Source: Xestospongia muta
Taxonomy: Eukaryota > Porifera > Demospongiae > Haplosclerida > Petrosiidae
Direction of reading: 5' to 3'
Assembly: GCA_963693285.1 (NCBI GenBank)
Contig: OY848917.1
Location: 20,565,745 to 20,629,744 of the forward strand
DNA: 64,000 nt
Every line of letters begins with the position of its first letter. The first letter of the stretch is position 1. The notes beneath the pieces were generated by a model. The model worked only from the letters and a program-made list of their open reading frames with translations. It did not search any database and was not told the DNA's origin. Positions 34,928 through 46,900 of the stretch are shown one piece after another. The translations under genes and the position numbers were made by a program.

Positions 34928-37900
34928 TTATGGGGTACTGGAGCTTTCTCTATCCTGATCTTGGATTGTACTTGAATTCAGAGGGAGAGATGGTGTAACA
35001 AAAGATGGAGGAAGTATATCTTTCAATAATGCATCAATGTATTCACTAGTAGGTATGTCAACTAAGTTATTGCGATTTAACATAGGATCTTCATCTTCTT
35101 TCTTCATATCTGAGGCAGGAGGCATATCTTGATATTCAATCGTAGGAACTTGCTCAGTAGGTGGTATATTTACAATTGTTTCTTTCTCAGTAGATAGAAT
35201 ATCAGCAACTGGTTCTTCTTTAGTAGCTGGTATATCTTCGTACTCAACCATAGGTTTCTCAGTAGCAGGCTTATCAATAAGTGCTGCTTTTTCAGTTGAA
35301 GGAATATCAGCAACTGGTTCTTCTTCAGTAGCTGGTATATCTTGGTACCCAGTTGTAGGAACATTCTCAGTAGGTGGCACATCAATAACTGTAGTTGACG
35401 GAATATCAGCAACTGGTTCTTCTTCAGTAGCTGGTATATCTTGGTACCCAGTTGTAGGAACATTCTCAGTAGGTGGCACATCAATAACTGTAGTTGACGG
35501 AATATCAGCAACTGGTTCTTCTTCAGTAGCTGGTATATCTTGGTACCCAGTTGTAGGAACATTCTCAGTAGGTGGCACATCAATAACTGTAGTTGACGGA
35601 ATATCAGCAACTGGTTCTTCTTCAGTAGCTGGTATATCTTGGTACCCAGTTGTAGGAACATTCTCAGTAGGTGGCACATCAATAACTGTAGTTGATGGAA
35701 TATCAGCAACTGGTTCTTCTTCAGTAGCTGGTATATCTAGGTACCCAGTTGTAGGAACATTCTCAGTAGGTGGCACATCAATAACTGTAGTTGATGGAAT
35801 ATCAGCAACTGGTTCTTCTTCGGTAGCTGGTATATCTTGGTACCCAGCTGTAGGAACATTCTCAGTAGGTGGCACATCAACAAGAGTTTCTTTCTCAGTT
35901 AAAGGAATATCATCTAATGGTTCTTCTTCGACAGGGGGCATAACTTGATATTCTGTCAGAGAGATTTCATCAGCATCAATAACAGTTTCTTTCTCAGTTA
36001 CAGGAACATTGACAACTGATTCTTCTTCCACACCTTGGTACTCTGGGGCATCGGATGTCATATCTTGATATTGGATATGTGGTTCTTTGGTATCTACAGC
36101 AGGTGGTATATCTTGGTATTCAATAACTGGTTCCTCTTCATTGATTGAAATGTCTTGAGTTGGCTCTTTCTCAACATCTGACACAACTGGCACATCCAAA
36201 GTAGGTGTGACAGTTTCTATGTCATCCTCCTCATCTATTACAGTTACAGTAACATCTTCATCCAGAGACTCCTCCTCTTTGCTATTATCTACTGGATTTT
36301 CAAGAAAATCCTCAACAGCTTCTTCTAGCTGGTCATTGTCTGATGATGCAATTGTTCCATATGTAGGATTAATGAAAGTACGCAAGTCTTCTTCCTCGAT
36401 ATTATCTTCAACTACTGGCTTGGCTTCATCTTCAAATTTCACTTTCTTTTCAGTCTTTGTTTCATCTCCTATGTTGCTTTCTTTCTCAATAAGTGGAACA
36501 GTGCTACTCATTTCAATTAGTTCTTCATCGTCAATAGCCCTTTCAATTTCAGAGAGATCATCAATATTACTAACAGCTGTTGTCTCTGTCTTTGAAAAGG
36601 AGCGTTCACTTGTTGATTTGACAATAGCCATTTCTTGAGCTTGATGATTATCAATGTATACTGGGTTGTCGGTGTATTTACCAGATGATGTCATTTTTCT
36701 TTTGTCCTTTTCTTTGGAAATAAATGCTTCTGTCGATTGGTTACTTCGTCTTCTTATGCGTCTTGGCATGAAAAAGTAAACGTTGTTATCTTTTTCTTTT
36801 GATTTTTTTGATTTCTTCTTTCTGTGACGTGACACACACACCATTATTAGTATGACAATAATGATACACACTACATAAGGGAATATAAAATAATCACGAT
36901 AATAAAATATATATCATGAATATAATCAGGTAAACAAATATTGACCAATCAAATCATATAATGATATAGTGATGCCGTTTGGTAGGAAAACATGTATTAA
37001 CTATTACAACTATGACTGTTCAATTTTGTATAAAGATATCAACAGAGGCTAATGGTGACGAAAAGCTATACACAGCTGGTATTGATAAGTTATTAGTTTA
37101 TACGTTCAATACAAAGAGTAGCAAGACATTATATGAAAGTATGAAGGCATAGTCTTCCTCTTTTTAATTAGTTATTATAAGTGAATGTAAATAGAACAAA
37201 GTGTACTTTATGTGCTAGTGATGAGGACATTATATTGTATTTGCTAATATTATCATACAAACATACCTAGTAATACGATAAATGATCCTACGATTGATGC
37301 CACAATGACAGCTACAGAAGTCCCCTATCAAAATAGAAGAATAAAATCATTAAAATTACTAACGTTATATGTCACGATATATACAAGTTATCATATACAA
37401 ATAGTTTAGTTAAAAGTTAGTGTATTCTAAAAAACTCACCCCACCAGGGGTTCCTCCATTAGTAGGCATTGGAGATGCTACAATTAAAAAGATATCATAC
37501 ATTAAGTTGTAGTATTAGTATTACTGACCTTGACATTCTTCAACATCTTCAGTGCAAAGAATACACCTTACAGCTCCATATAGTGGTTGGTAATAACCAG
37601 ATGGACAAAATTGACAAGGCTTTAGACCATTAGAGGAATATGTACCAGGATCACACAATTCTGTAGAAAAATTGATTAAGTATACACTACTTTATATTAA
37701 ATACTTTGGTATTATATCTACTGTATATTAAATACTTAGGTAATATATCTACTTTATATTATATACTTAGGTATTATATCTACTGTATATTAAATACTTA
37801 GATATTATATATACTGTATATTAAATACTTAGGTAATATATCTGCTTACTTAGATTGGTGCACTTCAATGAGGCATACTTATAAACCATTTCACTAAATA

Positions 37901-40900
37901 TACAACTATATAACTTGTTTTAATACAATTCACATCTTTTTCAACATATCATGAAACACATTTAAATGTTCTCACCTTGACATTCCTCTCTAGAAGAAGC
38001 CCCCTCGTTTTCAGTAGCATAATAAACTGGACATGACAAACATTCTATCGCTCCCATGTTAGATTGGTAATGGCCAATAGGACAAACTGTACACGTGGGT
38101 ACTAATTCACTCATATACACACCTGGTTCAATAGAACGATACTTTGTCGTAGAACCATTCCAGTATTGTCCAGAAAGACAAGGAACTATATTATAAAGAC
38201 AATAATTATATTAATAATAGAACATGATTTAATGTGTTAGGTACTTAAATCATCAAATTACAAAGAAACATATAGTTATACCATATCAAGCTAGACCCTC
38301 CTCCTTGTTGATATATCACATCAGAAAAGAGGACGGTCTAATTTAATAGGCTGGTATATCGTGTACTAAAGCAAGTATTGTTATATGAGACTGACGTAGA
38401 TAAAAATGAAAGGTAATAATTATTATAATAGTGATTTTTCATGTTAACTATATACATAATACATATGAACTAACCACATAGAATGTAGTCGGTATGGAGT
38501 TTATGGCCTGGTGGACATACATATTCTCTTAGTCCAAGTACTAAAGAGTTGTTGACAATATCATATGTTCCATTCAATGAAACTTGTCCATTAATCTCAT
38601 TGATATATTGTGTGGTCACAAGCTTGGCATATTCTACGTTAGAGAGCTGTGTACGTACTAATGATGAAGTAACATTAATAGGTTGATCGTAGTTATACTC
38701 TGATGTAATGTTAGAACCAACAAGATCAAATGAAACTTTATAGTATCCAAGTCTATCCTTCATCTGCCATACATTGATATTTTGTACCATAGATATGTTA
38801 AGAGAAAGGCGCCATTGAAATTCTCTCATTAACAAAGATTTAATCGCCTCGATGACAGTATGTGGTGTTTCAGACCCAGATCCAAAATTATTTGAAGGAT
38901 ATGAACCAGACCCAATTGAGGTATCATGAATTATAAACTGTAGGTTATACTGAAATACTGTCACTGTTGCTGGCCACAGATTTAACTCCACTGGCTCTGA
39001 AGATACTTTACCAAAATCAGTCCTTGCTTCACATCGATACCATCCCATTGCTGATTGCATCGGTTTGTTAATAAATAAATTATTAGTTGTTTCTCCTACT
39101 ATTTGTGTCCATGTTGTACTATTGAGTGCTTTGAAGTACCAAGTCCAAAAAGGAGAGAAAGGTAAGGATGATGCATCACACCACATTCTAACACCTGTAT
39201 TATCGCCAAGATGTGTCCCAACCTGAGTTGTCACGTAAGTCAACAAAGGAGCTTGATAAAGCTTCACATGTGATGTCAAAGAGCTAATTACTTTGATATC
39301 GTTAATAGCATAGCAAACATACAATCCACTGTCAGACTCTTTAAAGTTAGTAATGATGAATACTGAATCAGTAGCATCTGGTATAATAACACCATCCTTC
39401 AGCCATTCGTAAGTCAGAGGAAGATTGGATGTTGCACGACATTCTAGAGTAGCGGTCCCTCCAACAGCTATATAGACTTCAGGAACTGGATGAGTTGTGA
39501 TGTCAGGCTCGTATGAGCACCAGTAACCAGTATTTTTAATAGTTGATAGAATATTGTATATCAATAATACTCTAGTTTGTATATCATGAGCTAGTAAGCT
39601 CTTGTCTCCTGCAATAGACTTGACGGCATTCCGTACAGTTGGTAACATGGCGTGCAAGGTAGCAGATTGGCCATTAGGAATATTGACTAAATGAAGAAAG
39701 ATGTATTCTGATATGATGTGTAGACAGTCACTAAAGCTGTAACAATTTTCATCACCAATCATTGGATTTTCTTGACGATATTGTTCTATTGGTCTCAACC
39801 AGTGTAAGATGCTAGAATTGGTACTAATTTGCAATAATAAATTGAGATGTGCTTTTGCTTCAGTAAGATATTGCATCTGTCTCTGTCGAAGTGGGTCTCG
39901 GTATTCTTGAGAGATACTTGCACTGGCAGTTATAATGTCGTTCACAGATTGCTCAACATTATTAACTAATGTGGTAAGATTAATAGAGGATTGTACCATG
40001 TCCTCGTTGGTAGCAGATAAAGTGGTATTAATTTTAGCCAAATAATTCAGAAATCGGTTTAACAATACACACTCCACTTCAAACGAATCTGATAAGTTGA
40101 AATCAAGGTCTCGTTTTGAGAGTGATCTTTTCCTAGTACCGAATGTAACTTTCAATGCATCATTTATCACTGCATAGGAAATGTAGTCCATTAAAAAATG
40201 AACTGGAGTATTCAAGTTAAGAGAGAGCATAATTTCATGTGTTTGGAACAAATATGGGATTTGGTAACGAACTGTGACTTGTAGCATCGGTGGAATACCC
40301 TGTTCTAAAGACGTAGAATAATTCATGGACACTAATTGTAAAACATTCTGTGCTGAAATGTGACTTTGGACCCAATCTCGTAAACGTACATCATCTACCA
40401 AGTCATTTTGAATAGTATTATAAGCATTTACAGCAACTTGATGTACAAATGAGGCACTCTCAGTAGCCTTAATTGTGAGATTTAATTGTTGTTCTATTAA
40501 CTCCATCTGAAGAGCTTTTAAATTTACATCTGCCCTAGCAGCACTCACATTACTAGCCAGATCTGTATACTCACTATAAACAGTCAGCATATTTTGTAAA
40601 GTTAAACCTGAGGCTCTTGATGAAGCAGTATTAATTAATGTAAACTTTATTAAGTGATCGCATTCCTCGTTGGCTGTAGTACAGGGCTCTACATCCACTT
40701 TAAGCATACAATTATCATGTACTGAACATGTGTAAAACCTTGTACCTGAGTATTGACTTTTAGTGCATGCAAATGACAACATTTTGCTATTGACTTCGAT
40801 GGTGTCAGCATATGTAGATTCGTTTTGTTGGAAGTGGTCACAAACACTAAAACAGTCCAAACCATTATATGGTAACAGTGATGGTGTAGAGGAACCATCT

Positions 40901-43900
40901 AAAACCAACCATTTGATTCCTGAAATGTCTTCACATCTTCCAACCTGTTGGCATTGTTCAACCAGTCTTGTTGTCTCATATCTTGTTGTATTGGTAATAT
41001 TACTGCTGTTTTGACAGGTACCATCAACTGGTAAAACAACTTCTCTCTCACAAATGGTTTGATCATATTGAAATTGGCAATTTGTGCCACAATCCATTAT
41101 TTGACATGTGTTATTGATGGAGTTCCTTTCTTCTGGACTAACATATACATTAACAAGTGTTATAAGAAGTTGAGCTTTATTATTCTTTAATTCAACAAGA
41201 TTGTTGTAGTTTGAAAGTGCATCCTGATAATTCAAAACACTATTATCATACATCTCTTCAAGGGAGCTACGCTTGTCAGTAAGTTCCTGTACTTTTGATG
41301 ACAAACTGTCCTGGTTAGAACGTGAATTGTTGAGTCTATCGTCAGTAAAGTCAGCCAAGTATGTCAGAGTGCGATGCATCCAATCTTGAAGCTCTGAAAA
41401 AAAGGTATTAAGCCCTCTGGTGAAATCACCATTGATGTCAATACCAGAAGTATCCCATGAGATAAAAGAATTAATTTGTCCATTGATCGTAAGACCAAAA
41501 TGTTTGTAAATAGTGGCCTGAGCTGTAAAGGACACTCCATTGTGAATTACAATATCTGTTTCAACAACAGTGTCAAAGAAATTGAGCAATGCTTTGTAAA
41601 TAGTAGCAGTAATTTCACCATTAGTATTAATATCAATTTGCATGTAACTCTGACTGGTATTGTAAGTTGGGAAGCTCAAGTAACGACCAAGTGGAATACT
41701 ACTATTTAACTCATTACGAGCTATGATTCTTACAGTAGTGTTAGGACTTGTGGGCCAGTACGTTGTTGAAGCAGGAAGGGTTATTGTGCTTGTCAAACCT
41801 GATATTTTCACGTTGAAAATGTTAATGCTAAGGCAATCTGTATGAAGACTTGTCCATTGTGGAGTGAAACTATCATCAACTCGTATAAATACTGAAACGG
41901 GGCATAAAGCATCATTTTCATTGAGAAGAAGATCACCAAGGATACTACCAAAAGCTTGAGAAAACTCAGCATCAATGCTATAACCCTTCCTATAGTGAGG
42001 AGTGTTGTGCGTATCACGTTTAGATCGACCACTGTTATCTTCATCTATCAAAAGAGAAACCAAATTTAAATAAAGTTGTTATAATTATAACAATTAAAAT
42101 GAAATCACTAACCTTGGTTAATTAAAAATCCTTCAGCCTCGGTAGAATCGAGTTGAATTATCTCCTCAGTACCTTCAATCATTGTGCTGACCTCAACTGA
42201 CACAGAACCACTGACCTTTGACAAAATCTGTAAGAGTATCTTGGATAATAATGCTACATTAATAAATGATCAGCTTACCACTGACTGTAGTGATGTTAAA
42301 ACTATTCCTGAAAATTTGATACGGATTGCAGATAATCCATTAAACTGTACAACATTTGCTGATACACTCAAACCAGTATCGTATTGAGGTAAAGTCACTA
42401 TAGTCCTATTACTACCATCCCAAAACCATTCATCACCGTGACTATAGATTCCATATGATGACAAAAATGTTGAATGAATATCAAAACTCCACCCTGCATT
42501 AATGTATGGTTGAATGGCAGAAATTGATGTTAAAAGATTTCCAGCTTCCGAAGGTACCGATATATACAAAGGTGATTGAGGAGTTCGACAGAGATCTAGT
42601 GCAAAACAAAATGGTTCCACTTTCGATATATTTGATGGTCGGTATGATATTGAATCATTGTTAATATTCACATCAATATCTGCATTAACTTTCAAAACAT
42701 AACCTAAAGAGTTAGAGTCACTCTGTATTTGTTCACATCCTTCAATTGTAGAGATGTCATTCATTCTTTTCAAAGAAGCAAGATAGTTAAATAGATCACC
42801 TGAAATGTCACTGTTTGCTGTCTGAGATATGGATACCTGTGATGGAATAATAGGATCAACAATATGAAGGAAAGTTCTAAGTAAGCTTTGATATTGTGCC
42901 ATTGTCACTGCATCCTCAGTTGACAAATCCCAGTTAATACAAGTGTCTGAGAGGTTGCTAGATGTTGGACAATTACCACAGGTGTCTCTGTTATCAGTTA
43001 ATGGAGCTATGTTCACTGATCTGGACAAAATACTAGCATCAACTCCAACAATTGATAACGGTAAACTTAAACCACCACTGTGAACAAATGTGATTCCTTT
43101 AGATTGAAGCCATGACTTGTCTTCAGATGACGTCCAGGAACACGATGAAGAGAACATTATTTCTTGAAATGAGGACGTGCAATAATCAAGATGTAGATGA
43201 CTAGACTCTGTACAACAGCCTGGTAGTAAAACACCTTCGCTTGAATTACTATTCTCAAAATAAGTAGATGTTGGTGTGTCATAAACAATAACAAAATCAG
43301 GTTTAATTTCACTAAACCTATGTTTACTGATGACTTCATAAGCTACTTGATATATTCCTTTTGAATAGGCAGTAAGTTTGAATGTAATAGATTCTTGGTA
43401 AGGTGGAATCACTAATGAGCGTTGTGGCCATACTTGAATAGAATCATCAGTAATAATAGAAATAATGATTTCACTGTCTGAATGTGCCATGAAAATGGTC
43501 AGAACATCAGACTGGACACCAAGAGAAAGCAAGGGAAGAGAAGGTGTAAATAAAACCCGAGTCTCACAGAAACGTCCATTAAAATATCGTGAACATATAC
43601 AACGGGGTTGTCCATTACCATAATTTAAACAGAAACCACCATTCAGGCATGGATCAGGCCAACAAGTAGCAATACCTACATAAATTATACAAACCAAGTG
43701 GTCAATTAGACAGAAAATAAAAATGACAAACATTTGAACCAATGAAAACTATTTGTACTTCAAAAGATAATTCACGTACATACATAATATATTATATAAC
43801 ATACATACATACATACATACATACATACAACATACATACATACATACATACATACATACATACATACATGCATACATACATACAACATACATACATACAT

Positions 43901-46900
43901 ACATACATACATACATACATACATACATACATACATACATACATACATACATACATACATACATACATACATACATGCATACATACATACATATATATAT
44001 ATACATACATATATGTATGTATATATTATATATATATTAAGAATGTAGGTATGTATATTGTATGTATATAAGTGTACATCTCAAAGCACACATCATAGCT
44101 TGTCTATAGTGTTATGGTAAATGCTATGCTATTGAGCATAAAGTAATGGAATATTATATCTTGTCAGGGTAAGTTTTGTCTATTGTATAATATTATTTTA
44201 ATGGTTATAACATCATAAATGAGTTGAGATTCCCTCTATATGTACAAGAATCAAAAAGAGCAAAAAGCCAAACATAAGCAAATAGTTAGCCACTTTTATA
44301 CACATGTTTTATGACTATGAATTACTAGGTAATGTAACTATTGCCCAAACAATGACAATAGTTAATAAAATATTATATATAACATATTGTAGGACAATCA
44401 TTATAATACAGTTACACTTATGAACTTACTATAACATGATTGAGCAGGTGACCAGTCAACAGTATCGTCATCTTTTATAATACAGGTCTGATCATAAAAT
44501 GTATTCTGATCATTAAGAGAGAAACCATCAGGACAAACTATTCTGCACGTGGAATTGAATTCATCATAACAAGGTATTGTAATAAAATTTGATGTAGTTG
44601 GTTGAAGTTCTGGACACTCTTGTTCAGGACACGTAGCGAGATATCCACTCCATATATTGTTGGGCTGACACAGTCTTACATCAGAACCTTTTAAATAATA
44701 GCCATAATCACAAGAAAAGGAGCATGTCTCATTGGTCACTTGTAAGCCACTACAACTTATAGATCCATGCAAAGGAGCAACAAGTGTAGGACATGGTAAA
44801 CCTGCATATAAAGACATTGAGGTATGGTAATCATTAATTTTGTTAATTTTACCAAAAATATTAACATATACAATAATGATCAGATGATAAAAATGATAAC
44901 AAATATCGTCAATTTAGAATAGACTTGATAAAGAATCAAATTAAATGAAATTAATACCTTTACAAGAATTGTCATCGCTATCATAGCCCTCCATACACTC
45001 ACAGTGGTAACTACCCATAGTGTTCACACAATAATGTTGACAGTCACCATTGTTAGTAAGACACTCATTAATATCTATAACAAAAACAATTAATAAAGTC
45101 ATAACGTATAACAAATGAACCAGCAATAATAGAACTGACCATTACAGTTGCGTTCATCGCTATCCAGTAAGTACCCAATGTCACAGAAACATTGATAACG
45201 AGTGTCATTACAATGTTTGTTGGAACAGTTTTGGGCACAACCATCAGTACCTTCAGCACATTCATCAACATCTGTTAAATATTACATAATATTAACAAAT
45301 ATATTTGTATAGGACATCAATAGTCCTGTATGTTGTGTGACTAAGGTAACTTACCAGTACAAGAACGACCATTAGAATCAAGTTCACAACCAGAATAGCA
45401 TTGACAAGTATACGAACCAATATTGTTAATACAAATTTGTTCACAATTATGAAGTCCTTCATCACACTCATTGATATCTATAAATATTGAAACACATTAT
45501 TTCATAACATAAATCTATATGACATACCAATACACGTGTGATCATCATGTCCAAGTTGATAACCTGTATTACATGAGCAATTATAGCGTCCCATCAGACA
45601 GTGATAATTGTTACAATTCTGAGAACATTCTCCATTGCTTATGAGACATTCATCAACGTCTGTAGTGTAATATCATAGTTAAGTAATGATAATATTACAT
45701 CATATTGTTTACATTCAATGTTCATTTAATGAGAGAATTAAAATCACACATTACTCCACTGTTACTATAGTTCAAGATTTTGAACTGACACAGTTCATTT
45801 TTTGATTTTATTTAACAATTTGGACGTCATTAAGTTTGACTTTAGTTCTATAATAAGTCTACTAACTTCTACTATTGAATGACTACTATAACATACTAAC
45901 CTGTGCAAGTAGCACTGTCACTATTCAGTGTACAGCCTGGTTCACATTGGCATACATATGACCCAAGGGTATTAGTACATATTTGTTCACAATCATCAGT
46001 TTCAAGAGAACACTCGTTATTATCTGTTAAAGAAAATGAAATATTAAAATAAACATATTTTATTACAATCAGTTTTTAATCAACTGTTGATCACTGTATG
46101 ATGGAATCTGAGACAATTTGAATCAACAGATTTCATTTACTATTACTTTCATTTTCAACATGCAGGGCAGTTCAATGTATCACTCTTTATGTTGATAATA
46201 GCTGGTTCTTCGCTCTACCTTTCAAACTCAATTATAATTTATATCAACTCACCAACACAAGTATGTTTATCACTTGCTAGTGTATATCCTGGATGACATA
46301 TGCATTCATATCCTCCTTCATCTAGACAGTGCCTGTTCACACAATTACTAACACTTAGTTCACACAGGTGTGCACCATTAGCACATTCATCAATATCTAT
46401 AGGGTGTGATAAACACTAGGGCATACTAATATATTACTTACCAATACAAGAGCTATTATCGCTACCAAGTATACATCCAATAGCACAAGAACAAGTATAT
46501 GAGCCGATAGAATTTGTGCATGTTTGATTACAGACATTATTTTCACATTCGTCAACATCTGAGGAACAAATAAATGAAAGCAATGATAAATTTTAACATT
46601 GTGTCAAGCTATTTGATAATATGGACTTGTCCCCAGACTCTTCTAGCTACTTTAATAACTTTTTGTAGGGAATTTAATTTCTGTGTCTTTCCAAACCCAT
46701 GAAATAAAACACCGTCAGCAACAATGCAAGAAAAACTAGTCTGGCATTGCCAACCCTTTGCTTAGTGAGGAACTGTCTGGAGACAAGCCAATACAGGACT
46801 TGTACAAGGGGAATGTAGATATGGTGAAAAGGGAGTACATTTCTTATATATCAATTAATAGATGTTGAGTATGTGTAAGCAAATATATGGCTGCTGTTCT

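Noticed and set aside
35170..35709. Alternative-frame repeat protein on the minus strand and a Ser-rich plus-strand frame at 36207-36638
   Set aside because: Shadows of the receptor tail; the main frame continues a TM helix and stop-transfer sequence across a spliced exon.
43742..44071. Open frames rich in Tyr-Ile-His-Thr or Met-Tyr-Val-Cys
   Set aside because: Translation of an ACAT microsatellite in a receptor intron.
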